NCBI GenBank assembly: GCA_946498245.1
Contig: CAMMNN010000001.1
Location: 115,710-179,709 of the forward strand
Length of the DNA stretch: 64,000 bases
Source of the DNA: an uncultured Clostridium sp.
GTDB lineage: Bacteria; Bacillota; Clostridia; Lachnospirales; Lachnospiraceae
Reading direction: 5' to 3'
Shown: positions 51,086 through 60,761 of the stretch, piece after piece
Numbering within the stretch: the stretch's first letter is position 1
Layout: the number at the start of each line of letters is the position of its first letter
The notes under the pieces: model-generated
Database searches by the model: none
Seen by the model: only the letters and a program-made list of their open reading frames with translations
Told to the model about the DNA's origin: nothing
Translations under genes and position numbers: made by a program

Positions 51086-51123
51086 GAGTGGCAATAACTG
51101 GATTTACGCAGTTACTGCCACTC
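51086..51123. terminator. Inverted repeat between two remnants
   Basis: GAGTGGCAATAACTG (51086-51100) pairs with CAGTTACTGCCACTC (51109-51123) with one mismatch around eight bases. It may be a terminator for the ABC exporter transcript or a mobile-element end. Confidence 0.45.
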
Positions 51124-51215
51124 GTCCTTTACATTCTAACAAAACCACCCTGTGAAGTCAGGGGAGGAGATATTGCATCAGCGGTAAAGAATAAAATATA
51201 AAAATCAATTGTTTC

Positions 51216-52454
51216 TCATCCTGTTCTTGTATTTGTGCGATATAAAACACATATGCAGCAAAATTCAGATGAGTTATCCACATTCCATAAGTATGGTTTA
51301 CCCTCCCTTTCATTTTTGTGGATATTTTTTATACTCTGTTTTATTTCTTTCCTCAGCGGATTCCACGCAAGATATATCTGCATAATAATATCTGCCACCT
51401 GCGTCAGCAGGTAATGATTCTTCATTGCATTGCTGTTCCTGCTGTTTAAATGCTCTATGTTATAGATGCCGTTCTTCTGGTTATTGAAGCCTTCGTTTTC
51501 TATCTTCCATCGCCCTCTGGCAGTTCTGATTATTTCCTCCAGAGTTTTCTCCGTCAGCTCTATATTGCTTACCCAATGGAACGTTACCTTCTTTTTTCCT
51601 TTGTTTTCTTCCTCCTCATAAGTATAGCTGAACAGATTGGCGGTTTCTCCTTTGCCGGCGGTTTCCTCAACGTGGTTTACATATTCCCTGTTCCCGTTTT
51701 CCTTCCCTATCCCGCTACCTCTACGCTTCCATTTCCCTGACAGATCCATTCATAACTCTCATCTAGCAGTTTCTGTCTGGCTGCCTTGTGTGTGAAGATA
51801 TATTTCCACTTCTTCCGGCGGCATAACTTCATCACTGTTTCCGTCTCATAAAGACTGTCTCCCTGGATACACATCGGAAGCCTCGGATAATCCTTTGCCA
51901 ACCGTTTTTACCAGACAGTTATCACAGTGTTTTTCCTTAAAATAAAACAGCCCTGTCCCATCTAGGATAACCCGCCAGTATTGCCCCAGGAGTTTTCCCC
52001 TATGGAAACATCTCCTGATAATATCCGGAGCGTTTCAATGCAGTTCTCCTCATTAAACTGTTCCTCCATGGTATGCATACTTTTTACCCCGCAGAGATTT
52101 TTCATTAGTCCCATATAAACAGATCGGACTGGCTGTATGTGATATAGGATGGATGTCCCGGATCTTCCATTTCCTCAATCCATGTCGCCAGCTCTTTGAA
52201 AAAATGATGCATTACCATCAGCAAGTATTTTTTACTGCTGCGGAGTTATGAAGGGCAGCAGTAGCCAGTTCCTTATCGTTGATCCACAGGAACTCAATAA
52301 GGTCGGAGCAAGAGAATGCCAGTATTGCCTCCATGGCTTTTCGCAGAAGACGGTTGGCAGTTCCAAGGGAGGTCAACCCCGACAGATTACGCACCTGGGT
52401 GTTTTCTGCCCAATCATAGAATTTTCATAATATTCATCCCATGTGCATTGTTTC
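51216..52454 (-). mobile_element. Decayed insertion sequence (DDE transposase remnant)
   Basis: A minus-strand transposase-like gene broken by several frameshifts and stops. It starts at an ATG at 52454 after AGGGAGGTTGACACC, with fragments reading MHHFFKELATWIEEMEDPGH, MHTMEEQFNEENCIETLRIL, MCIQGDSLYETETVMKLCRR (51707-51901) and RWKIENEGFNNQKNGIYNIE (51216-51749). The last is the C-terminal DDE motif region (GRWxIENEGFNxQK) of a known IS transposase group. No intact frame remains, so it cannot move by itself. Terminal repeats were not identified. Confidence 0.8.
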
Positions 52455-52478
52455 ATGGTGTCAACCTCCCTTAGTGTT

Positions 52479-55400
52479 TTATCTCATAACTTTTTCCATA
52501 AGGCTCTTATAGCTGTCCACCACATCGTAGACCAAATTATCACTGCTAATAGCCTTGAAATGCTCTCTTGCACAGTGAATCTTGGACTGCTCAATCAGAC
52601 GGAGCTGCATAGAAGACATGGAGCCTTTGGTTTCTGCCACGAAGTAGATATGCTTCACGGTGCCTTCGTAGAAAGCAATCGCCCAGTCCGGGTTATATCT
52701 GCCAATAGGAGTGGAGATATAGAAGCTATCCGGCAACTTCACATACACGGCGACATCCTTATTGGTGTCGAGGTCGGCTGCGAAGTCACGCTCGTTGGTA
52801 GAGTCATAAACGATATGGTCATACAAGTGGCGGTTCGCCTTCATAGCGTTCACGCCCAGCTTGCCCTTGATGGCAGGCTCAGTAAAGATATCCATACCGT
52901 AACGCTCATCCAGTACATCGTAGGTAATATGCTCAATAACAGCGGTAGCCTTTTCATCGTTGATAAGGGCAGCAGCCTTGATGATGAATTCTTCCGGGTT
53001 GTCCTTGAACTGGCTGAATACGGACGGCTGGATGCCCTTCAGAATGGCGATAACAGCCTTACGGGTCAATCCCGTTTCATCTACCAATTTGCCGACCAGG
53101 TCATACTTCACATTGCTGCTTGCATGAATGGCAGCACCGTAAGTACCGGATTCTTCCTTTACGAAGGATACGCCGCTTTCCAGTTCAGCCTTGGATTTAA
53201 TCTGCTCCATAGCACCCGTTTCTACCTTGAAGTAAATCTTGGATACACGGAGTTTTCTGTCGAGGGCATCTATGGATTTACGCACCAGTTCATCAGTATC
53301 GAAGTCAACCACATAAACGCTTTTGGCGTTGATTCTGTTCCACAGAGCCTTGAATTCCGGCATGGCAAGTTTGTCCTCGTCCACAGCCAGTTCCACATTG
53401 TTGCTTCTTGCGTTTTCAGGCTGCATTGCTTTGGCATCATAGATAGAGTCGATAATGCCGATAATACTCTCGGCAGAACCCACAACTTCATCAGTCAGCT
53501 TGATTTCGCCGTTAGCCTTATCCTCGTAGTACTTGTCGGTCAAAGCCCCCTGCTTATCAATGTAGCCTTCCATACGGAGACCAACATAAATTTCTCTTGC
53601 CACATCATCAGTAATAACATCGGTGTTGCCCTGGGAATCGGTAATAGTTCTTCCCATAAAGAGTTCCGGTGTAATAGCCTTCGGACGGTTGGCGACTGCA
53701 TCTGCCAATTCGGTCTGAAGACCCTTTGCGAAACTATCGTAGCTTTCGCTTGCAATAACGGTCAGCACATTGATGTTGTGAACGTCATTTCCGAGAACAC
53801 CGGAGTCCATACGATCGCCATCCTGGTTTACGCACAGACGCAGACCACGGCCAACTTCCTGGCGCTTTCTCACATCAGAACCGGACTGCTTCAGCGTACA
53901 GATCTGGAATACATTCGGATTATCCCAACCTTCACGCAGTGCGGAGTGGGAGAAGATGAAACGCACAGGAGAACGTTTCGGATTACGGTCAAGGAGCAGT
54001 TCCTTGTTCTTCATAATCAAATCGTAAGCATCAATATCGTCCGAGGTGGTTTCTTTCTTTGCCAACTTACTGTCTATCATCTTGCCTTTCTTGTCCACAG
54101 AGAAGTAACCTGCGTGGGTTGCGGAAGGCTTGATGGATTTCAGATACTTAATGTATTCGTCCTCGCCGATGGCAAGCTGGAGGTTCTCGATAATATCGGC
54201 GTATTCTTCCTCAAACATTTCTGCGTAGATACCATTACCAGGCTGTCCGGCTGCATCGTATACCTTGTACTTGGCAACTTCGTCAATGAAGAACAGGGAC
54301 AGTACCTTGATATCCTTATAGAACAACTGGCGCTCACGCTGAATGTGAGAGAGGATGGTTTCACGAATCTGAATACGGCGAAGCTGATTTTCATCCACCT
54401 TACCGATTACATCGCCTGCGTACAGCTTGATGCCATTAAGAAATTCAAGGGAATCATCTCTGCCGTCAATCGCCTTGACCACAAAGTTGTTCTTGTATTC
54501 TTCCATGTGACCAGAGTTATCGTAAAGGTTAAAGCCAATGCCAACGGTACGGCTGACCTTACGGATTCCGCTTACCCCCTTCATATCGAACTGAATGGTA
54601 GCAGTAGGGTCCTTTTTGGAAAGGTTGATGCTTTCCAAATAAACATAGCTGTCGGTAGCAGTGCTGCTCGTTTCGGTAATACCCTTAACGGCGATTTTCT
54701 TAACCAAACGCTTGTTATACGCCTCCATAGCGTCCAAACGATAAATCATGTTGTAGATGCTGTCTGATTTGTGGGTTGCGGAATAGCGGAGGGTAAACAG
54801 CGGACAGAATTCCTTCAAACGCTCCTTGGTCTGCTTGCCTTCAACGGACTGCGGTTCGTCAATAATCAGAATCGGATTGGTCTTGGCAATAATATCAATC
54901 GGACGGCGGGAACGGAACTCGTCCAGTTTCATGTAAATTCTTCTGGCATCTTTGCCCTTGGCGTTGAATGCCTGGGAGTTGATAATCATTACATTGATGG
55001 AATTATCCGATGCGAAACGGTCAATCTCCGTAAGCTGTGCGGAGTTATAGATGAAGAAGCGTACCTTCTTTCCGTATTCCTCTGCAAAATGTTCACTCGT
55101 CATTTGGAAGGACTTATAAACGCCCTCACGGATAGCTACACTCGGAACGACCACGATGAACTTGCTCCAGCCGTAGTGCTTGTTCAGTTCGTACATGGTC
55201 TTGATATAGGTGTAGGTCTTACCGACACCAGTTTCCATCTCGATTGTCAGATTGAATCTGCCCTCCAGCTTCGGAGAGGGTGAAATCTGATTGGTTCTTT
55301 GAATTTTCTGTATATGTTCCAGGATAACCGGGTCGGAAAGTTCTGGTACCAGCTTCTGGTTGCTCCAACCGGTGAAGTGTTGTTCTTCATTTATGCCAAG

Positions 55401-55526
55401 CTGATAGTTTCCGTTACCTCTGTCCATCATATAGGTAGGAGTCAGATACGGCTGACCTGCAAAAACATCCACTACAGCCTTTGCCGCATCCGCTTGGAAT
55501 TTTTGATGCTTAAATTGTAGCTTCAT
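52479..55526 (-). CDS. Type III restriction enzyme Res subunit
   Basis: A 1015-residue helicase-nuclease. Walker A is EMETGVGKTYTY (Lys 103), the DEAD-type box ILIIDEPQSV (223-226), and helicase motif VI lies in RQEVGRGLRLCV. The C-terminal PD-(D/E)xK nuclease shows PDWAIAF and YFVAETKG. Type III Res translocates on ATP and cuts DNA when two unmethylated sites meet in opposite orientation, together with Mod. It is the last gene of the minus-strand defence operon; its ATG overlaps the stop of the DUF1016 gene (ATGA). Confidence 0.93.
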   Translation of the reverse strand: MKLQFKHQKFQADAAKAVVDVFAGQPYLTPTYMMDRGNGNYQLGINEEQHFTGWSNQKLVPELSDPVILEHIQKIQRTNQISPSPKLEGRFNLTIEMETGVGKTYTYIKTMYELNKHYGWSKFIVVVPSVAIREGVYKSFQMTSEHFAEEYGKKVRFFIYNSAQLTEIDRFASDNSINVMIINSQAFNAKGKDARRIYMKLDEFRSRRPIDIIAKTNPILIIDEPQSVEGKQTKERLKEFCPLFTLRYSATHKSDSIYNMIYRLDAMEAYNKRLVKKIAVKGITETSSTATDSYVYLESINLSKKDPTATIQFDMKGVSGIRKVSRTVGIGFNLYDNSGHMEEYKNNFVVKAIDGRDDSLEFLNGIKLYAGDVIGKVDENQLRRIQIRETILSHIQRERQLFYKDIKVLSLFFIDEVAKYKVYDAAGQPGNGIYAEMFEEEYADIIENLQLAIGEDEYIKYLKSIKPSATHAGYFSVDKKGKMIDSKLAKKETTSDDIDAYDLIMKNKELLLDRNPKRSPVRFIFSHSALREGWDNPNVFQICTLKQSGSDVRKRQEVGRGLRLCVNQDGDRMDSGVLGNDVHNINVLTVIASESYDSFAKGLQTELADAVANRPKAITPELFMGRTITDSQGNTDVITDDVAREIYVGLRMEGYIDKQGALTDKYYEDKANGEIKLTDEVVGSAESIIGIIDSIYDAKAMQPENARSNNVELAVDEDKLAMPEFKALWNRINAKSVYVVDFDTDELVRKSIDALDRKLRVSKIYFKVETGAMEQIKSKAELESGVSFVKEESGTYGAAIHASSNVKYDLVGKLVDETGLTRKAVIAILKGIQPSVFSQFKDNPEEFIIKAAALINDEKATAVIEHITYDVLDERYGMDIFTEPAIKGKLGVNAMKANRHLYDHIVYDSTNERDFAADLDTNKDVAVYVKLPDSFYISTPIGRYNPDWAIAFYEGTVKHIYFVAETKGSMSSMQLRLIEQSKIHCAREHFKAISSDNLVYDVVDSYKSLMEKVMR

Positions 55527-56602
55527 GCTTGCTCGCCTCCGTTCTCATCGGATAATTGTTCTTCAAGCAGTTTTTGCAGTTTTTCCTTGCTCGGCAGAAC
55601 CGTGTTGTATTTACTTGCAAAAATCTGTGAATTATCCTCCGGTAAAGTCATTTCAACAACGGCATTATTTTTCTCTTTGCAGAGCAGAATACCAACAGTC
55701 GGATTTTCGTCTTCCAGTTTCACCTTGCGGTCGTAATAATTGACATACATCTGCATCTGACCGATATCCTGGTGTTTAAGTTCTCCGATTTTTAAATCAA
55801 AAAGAACAAAGCAACGCAAAAGGCGGTTGTAGAAGACAAGGTCAACAATAAAATGTTCTTCGTCAAAAGTGAAACGCACCTGCCTTCCGATAAAGGCAAA
55901 TCCGGTGCCGAGTTCCAACAGGAACTGCTGCAAATGGTCAATAATTCTGCTTTCCAGTTCGGATTCCGAATACTCCGGTAATTCCGGCAGTCCTAAAAAT
56001 TCAAGCACATAAGGGTCTTTGACGGCATCTTTCGGAGTCTCGACGTTGTGTCCTTCAACGGACAGACGATAAACATTCTCCTTGTTGGTACTGAGTGCCA
56101 GACGTTCATACAGAGAACTGTCATACTGGCGCTTGAGTTCGCTCAGACTCCAATCGTTTTTCACAGACTCAATTTCGTAAAAATGACGCTCCTCGATATT
56201 TTCAATTCGCATCAGTTTCAGATAATGCGACCAACTGAGATAAAACTTTCTGCCAGTTTCGACAGCAGGGAGATTTTCAAATTGGCTAAACGCTGTTTCG
56301 CCAATTCGGTCGGTGGAATATACCTTGTAAAACTGACGGATGTTTTTCAGATTGCCTACCGAAAAGCCTTTTCCAAAATTTTCAGTCAGATATTCGGACA
56401 GTTCCTGTAAAATTTTTTTCCCGTAAGCTGCACGGTTTTCGCCATGCTGTTCTTCCTCCACAATCATTCTGCCTACTTCATAATAGGCATACACCATAGC
56501 GAGATTAACGGCAGTTTTGGCGTTCTTTCGAGCAGATTCCAAAATTTCAGAAACATTTTGGAGAAACACATTTTCTGTTTTCTGCATTTCGTTTTTATCC
56601 AC
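55523..56602 (-). CDS. DUF1016 (YhcG-like) PD-(D/E)xK nuclease-domain protein
   Basis: A 359-residue protein of the YhcG family. The N-terminal DUF1016-N helical domain (VNLAMVYAYYEVGRMIVEEEQ, ENFGKGFSVGNLKNIRQFY) precedes a C-terminal PD-(D/E)xK fold (FIVDLVFYNRLLRCFVLFDLKIGEL, with Asp and the Asp-Leu-Lys core). The gene lies between mod and res and overlaps res by four bases, so the three are co-translated. YhcG proteins are often found in defence islands; a DNA cleavage or site-recognition role is likely but unproven. GAAGGAGGTTTCAAAGTG precedes the ATG. Confidence 0.9.
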   Translation of the reverse strand: MDKNEMQKTENVFLQNVSEILESARKNAKTAVNLAMVYAYYEVGRMIVEEEQHGENRAAYGKKILQELSEYLTENFGKGFSVGNLKNIRQFYKVYSTDRIGETAFSQFENLPAVETGRKFYLSWSHYLKLMRIENIEERHFYEIESVKNDWSLSELKRQYDSSLYERLALSTNKENVYRLSVEGHNVETPKDAVKDPYVLEFLGLPELPEYSESELESRIIDHLQQFLLELGTGFAFIGRQVRFTFDEEHFIVDLVFYNRLLRCFVLFDLKIGELKHQDIGQMQMYVNYYDRKVKLEDENPTVGILLCKEKNNAVVEMTLPEDNSQIFASKYNTVLPSKEKLQKLLEEQLSDENGGEQA

Positions 56603-56617
56603 TTTGAAACCTCCTTC

Positions 56618-58528
56618 TTAGATAACCTTCACTCTTGTATCCGGTGCTAACAGTTTGAATATCTCAGTTACATTGATTTTGGCAGGACTGCCGCTAAAGC
56701 TGGCATCACGGAACACTGCACGGAGAGGCTGACGCTTTGCAATGGTCTTAACAACCTCATCCGGAATATTCTCGTCAAAGCAAGCAATCAAGTCACCGTC
56801 ATTGTAAGTGTGAACGGTGCAACCGCTGATTTCCTCGGATATATAAGGCATGGAGAGCGGCAGACCCCACTCAAGCAGGCAGCCAAACAGCAGGTCGAGG
56901 TCGGTGCGGTCTTCTTTGATGTTGGATTCGAGCATGGACAGAATATTCTGGTTATAATCTGCAGGAGCGTAGAACACATCCTTCATGTTGCTGTCATCCA
57001 GTTTGAATACACGGAAACCACCATCGAAAGCAGCGCCAGTGTTTTCTTCTGCGATTTTCTTGGCAGCGCGTCGAATTCTTTCTTTCGCTAACTCAGAAAT
57101 TGTGTGGGGACGCTTCAACTCATCAAGGACAGCAACTGCATTTTCAGCAACTCTTTTGGCATTGGCAGAAGAACTATTAAGCATAGGGTCGATGTCTTCT
57201 GGCAACTGGACAAGGATATACTTGGCATTTCTACCATCAATGTTCTCCTTCATAACCGCTTCTGCTGTGGTTGCAGAACCACTAAAGAAGTCCAGTACAA
57301 TATCAGCTTTGCTCAAGCCAAAGCCCAACAAAAATCTAATTAACTCAACAGGCTTTGGGTTTGAAAACACATCTTTTTTGAAGTACTCATAAACATCACT
57401 CGCTCCCGTACTTGTTGTCCCTTGTTCGGAAATAACCGTTTCTGTAGTAAAAATACTTCTTGGAGTTTTTCCTAAAGGGATACGCTGCTTAAACTGGACA
57501 GACCACTTTTCTCCCAACTTGATTATTCTGATTTCGCCGGCTTCCATGTCAGAATCAAAACGAGCTTTTGATCGTAACCAGCTAATGGCATTACCATCTT
57601 CATCATACTCCAAAACAGTTCCATCTGGGCAAGTTATTGGATAATACTGTTTTCCAGCTTTTCTTTTGAATGTATCCCAGAAATATCTTCCGATTTCATC
57701 CTGTTCCTTGTATCGTTTAATATAATCCTCGGAATAGGACTCGTAAAACTCTCCAAGCAAGTGGATATTACGAGCATAAACTAAGATATATTCATGCTCA
57801 ATCGCTATGTGCTTTGAGTCATTTCCGCCCCCTTTTTTGTTCTGCCAGATCAGTTGAGCAACAAAATTAGCTGCTCCGAACACTTCATCACAGATATTTT
57901 TTAGATTTCGCACTTCACTGTCATCAATTGAAATAAAAATGACACCATCATCTTTTAACAGATTTTTGGCAAGATGAAGTCTCGAATATATCATACTACA
58001 CCAGTCAGAATGGAAACGCCCATTGGTATCAGTGTTTTTAAATAGGCGATGATTGTTTTCGTCAAACATTCCCGCTTGTTCATCATACTCACCAGAAGAC
58101 GTACGGAAATCGTCTTGGTAGATAAAATCACTGCCCGTGTTGTAAGGTGGGTCGATATAAATGACCTTAATTGCACCCAGGTAGCTTTCTTGCAACAGTT
58201 TGAGGACTTCCAGGTTATCCCCCTCAATATAGAGGTTCTCGGTGGTATCCCAATTCACGCTGTCCTCTTTGCAAGGGCGCAGAGTCTTGCGGATAGGCTT
58301 GTTGGCTTCTACGATGGCAGCCTTCTTGCCAACCCAGGTAAATTCATATGCTTCGTCGCCCTCGATAACATCGTCGGACAGCATCTGACGGAGCAGGTCA
58401 AAGTTGATGGCTTTTTTCATCTTGCCATCTTCGCCCATAGTTTCAGTGATGCAGTTGGGAAACAACGCACCTATTCTCTCAATGTTTTGGGCCGTCATAT
58501 CAACGGACTCCATTCTCATTTTATCCAT
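56618..58528 (-). CDS. Type III DNA methyltransferase Mod subunit
   Basis: A 636-residue beta-class N6-adenine methyltransferase. The catalytic motif IV YIDPPYNTGSDFIYQDDF (DPPY at 126-129) precedes the AdoMet motif I VLDFFSGSATTAEAVM, the order typical of type III Mod. The variable target-recognition region lies between (about 200-400). It methylates one strand of an asymmetric 5-6 bp site; the site cannot be read from sequence. The ATG overlaps the previous stop by one base (TAATG), and the DUF1016 gene follows by 15 bases. Confidence 0.94.
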   Translation of the reverse strand: MDKMRMESVDMTAQNIERIGALFPNCITETMGEDGKMKKAINFDLLRQMLSDDVIEGDEAYEFTWVGKKAAIVEANKPIRKTLRPCKEDSVNWDTTENLYIEGDNLEVLKLLQESYLGAIKVIYIDPPYNTGSDFIYQDDFRTSSGEYDEQAGMFDENNHRLFKNTDTNGRFHSDWCSMIYSRLHLAKNLLKDDGVIFISIDDSEVRNLKNICDEVFGAANFVAQLIWQNKKGGGNDSKHIAIEHEYILVYARNIHLLGEFYESYSEDYIKRYKEQDEIGRYFWDTFKRKAGKQYYPITCPDGTVLEYDEDGNAISWLRSKARFDSDMEAGEIRIIKLGEKWSVQFKQRIPLGKTPRSIFTTETVISEQGTTSTGASDVYEYFKKDVFSNPKPVELIRFLLGFGLSKADIVLDFFSGSATTAEAVMKENIDGRNAKYILVQLPEDIDPMLNSSSANAKRVAENAVAVLDELKRPHTISELAKERIRRAAKKIAEENTGAAFDGGFRVFKLDDSNMKDVFYAPADYNQNILSMLESNIKEDRTDLDLLFGCLLEWGLPLSMPYISEEISGCTVHTYNDGDLIACFDENIPDEVVKTIAKRQPLRAVFRDASFSGSPAKINVTEIFKLLAPDTRVKVI

Positions 58529-60333
58529 TAGCTTTTAGCCTCCTTGTTTGAATTTTTCCAAAAGTGGAAGATGGGGTAGTCTTTGAAAATTTTCTGTATT
58601 TCTGCATCCATCGACTTGAAATGGATTTCTGCTGCATTGTAATTGTCGAGAAGAAGATATGCAGCGGTATAAACTTCCTCACTTGCACCATTACTTTCGA
58701 CAATCTGAAGCAATTCGCTTATTTCGTTTTCTTGTAGCGGTCTTTGGCGTTTGAGTGATTGTAGATAGTTTAACACCAGTATTTCCTTTGGTGAAAATGG
58801 GTCATTTTCTTTCAACCATTCAGCCAACTCAATTGCTGCAGCGAGAATGTCATTTCTTTTCTTTTTGCTTTCGTCATAGGCTTTTAACATTTTCAAGAGA
58901 AGTAGAATCATCTTGTTAGAATGCAAATCGGAAAAAGGGATGCTTTTTATATTGGCGAGCATTTTCTTGTAGTTTATATTGCAACTTTTTAAGAAAGCGT
59001 CTTGCTGAAGGAGTGCATAATGTGAGGTTGGACATTCTTCATCATCACCCCGGTGTACCTTAACTTCTAAAGGGCAATCATTGAAATTGCATACATGGAA
59101 CAACTGCTCGTTATCATTATCTTTTGTGACACAGATTAAGATTTCGAGATTGGCTATATTATAAAATCCTATAATATGACCAGTGTCCTTTAGCGGAACT
59201 GGTTGATTATCGATAATAGCCATTTTCAATAGCCGAAGATTCTCGTCGTCTTTTTTCGTTAATTTTGTGCAGTCGAGTTCTTCTTTGACATCGAGTGTAT
59301 CGAAAATAGTTTTTACAGTTTGAAGCCATTCAAGGTGCTTTTTTCGTTCTGCCAAATTAAATGATGCGAGTTCCTCGGGTTTTGCGCCATTTAATGGATA
59401 TACAGTGCCATCCACCTCAAACTGTTGTGCAGTAAGTGCCTGGATAAGAAAATCTTCATCTATGATGCGTTCTGATAGGTTTCCTTGTAAAGTGAAGGTG
59501 AATTCCTGCTTTTTGTTGTCGGCACGATTGATTATGTGCTTGGTGCTTTGTCCGAAACACACCTCAATCACATCTTTTTTATAGACAACTTGATATTCGT
59601 CATAGAACTTTTTTCCGTTTGCTGTTACTTCAGCATGAATTGTAGTTTCAGTCATATCAACTGTAGTAATATGCCCAACGACCTTTTCAACTCCATATGG
59701 AAGTTTAGCATACAGATACAAATTTCCTCGTAGCAAATAATCAAATGGCATCATCTTCTCATTAGGTACATGAGAAAATCCGAATGATAATTCAGGAACA
59801 GTACCGCTTTTTATAAGGTCTTCCAAGGAAACCTCATCGGAGTAAATCTCCATTCGCTGTTTTTTCATGTTTCGTGCAAAGCTTAAGAAAATATCAGATA
59901 TATCATTTTTCTTGGACGGAAAGGTTTTCATTTCGATGTTTTTGGTTGCCTTTCCATCACGCTTTTGCAATATTCGTTTTAAGTCATACGGTAGGAATTC
60001 CGCGTAATAGATACGGTGGTGTTCACCTTCCTCGTCAACATATACCACAAAGAATACTGTTCCTCCCATATGGAGAAAATTCTCCATATCTACATACTCT
60101 ACAGGAAACTTGATGGATTGCTTTTTCAGATTATCTGATTTATGTCCTTTGACTTGAACAGGCACCTTGAGTATAAGGTCAGCCTTAGCATGAACATCTC
60201 CAGATTTGCGATATACTTCAATGTCGCCGTCCCAAGACGGCTCTCTGTCATTGTCATTTATATGAGGGACTAAATAATCCGTTTTAGAAATAGCAAGCCT
60301 TATATGGCTTACACCTTGCATTTCGCAGTTCAT
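58528..60333 (-). CDS. DUF4365 PD-(D/E)xK-like protein in the defence operon
   Basis: A 601-residue protein. The N-terminal DUF4365 domain has a PD-(D/E)xK-like core: SWDGDIEVY (Asp 35/37) and VPVQVKGHK (Gln 60, Lys 62). The remaining 430 residues are helical and unrecognised, ending in a repeat-like helical region. DUF4365 proteins occur beside restriction genes and NTPases. Its stop overlaps the mod start, so it is translationally coupled to the type III system. The function (extra nuclease, adaptor or sensor) is not known. AAGGAGGTCGC precedes the ATG. Confidence 0.8.
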   Translation of the reverse strand: MNCEMQGVSHIRLAISKTDYLVPHINDNDREPSWDGDIEVYRKSGDVHAKADLILKVPVQVKGHKSDNLKKQSIKFPVEYVDMENFLHMGGTVFFVVYVDEEGEHHRIYYAEFLPYDLKRILQKRDGKATKNIEMKTFPSKKNDISDIFLSFARNMKKQRMEIYSDEVSLEDLIKSGTVPELSFGFSHVPNEKMMPFDYLLRGNLYLYAKLPYGVEKVVGHITTVDMTETTIHAEVTANGKKFYDEYQVVYKKDVIEVCFGQSTKHIINRADNKKQEFTFTLQGNLSERIIDEDFLIQALTAQQFEVDGTVYPLNGAKPEELASFNLAERKKHLEWLQTVKTIFDTLDVKEELDCTKLTKKDDENLRLLKMAIIDNQPVPLKDTGHIIGFYNIANLEILICVTKDNDNEQLFHVCNFNDCPLEVKVHRGDDEECPTSHYALLQQDAFLKSCNINYKKMLANIKSIPFSDLHSNKMILLLLKMLKAYDESKKKRNDILAAAIELAEWLKENDPFSPKEILVLNYLQSLKRQRPLQENEISELLQIVESNGASEEVYTAAYLLLDNYNAAEIHFKSMDAEIQKIFKDYPIFHFWKNSNKEAKS

Positions 60334-60353
60334 GCGACCTCCTTCTTTAGAGT

Positions 60354-60467
60354 TTATTTAGCTTTATCATAATCAATGTGATTTGATTGCAAGGGCATGG
60401 AAAGCACAACATAATCCGGTCTTGCCGATACTTTACCGATTCCCTTAACATTGATTGTTCTGGCCAT
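60354..60467 (-). pseudogene. SIMPL-domain (DUF541) N-terminal fragment
   Basis: A 37-residue ORF starting MARTINVKGIGKVSARPDYV with CGGAGGTATTGAT upstream. This matches the first strand-turn of SIMPL/DUF541 proteins, which normally run past 200 residues, but here a TAA follows DYDKAK. It lies 20 bases before the DUF4365 gene. It is probably the stump of a gene cut when the defence genes arrived; translation of the stump is possible. Confidence 0.6.
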
Positions 60468-60546
60468 ATCAATACCTCCGTTTTGAGACTTTTACAGTTC
60501 TCCATAATAACATTTTACTATCCTATGTGTCCTAAAAAAAGGACAG

Positions 60547-60750
60547 TTACTCTCTGATGGTTTCCAAAATGTCCTCGATGGTGCAATCCAGGGCTTCGCA
60601 GATGCGTAGGAGAACGTCTGTCTGAATATTGTCGCCTCTGCCTAATTTGGCAACGGAGGCGGAACTGATTCCTGCGACTTCCATCAAATCTTTCCGTTTC
60701 ATATTTTTATCAATTAGCATTTTCCAAAGTTTGTTATAGCTGATTTTCAT
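60547..60750 (-). CDS. Xre-family small regulator
   Basis: A 67-residue Cro/C1-type helix-turn-helix protein (LMEVAGISSASVAKLGRGDNI, then LLRICEALDCTIEDIL). It starts 11 bases after the NACHT gene stop with AAGGAGGATTGAC upstream, so the two are one transcript. Such small Xre proteins often control the defence genes beside them. The tandem 9-bp repeats before the NACHT gene are a candidate target. Confidence 0.9.
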   Translation of the reverse strand: MKISYNKLWKMLIDKNMKRKDLMEVAGISSASVAKLGRGDNIQTDVLLRICEALDCTIEDILETIRE

Positions 60751-60761
60751 GTCAATCCTCC

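Noticed and set aside
52443..54767. 774-residue + strand open frame opposite the Res gene
   Set aside because: It is the mirror of the type III Res gene, which has clear helicase and nuclease motifs; the + frame has no recognisable domain or ribosome site.
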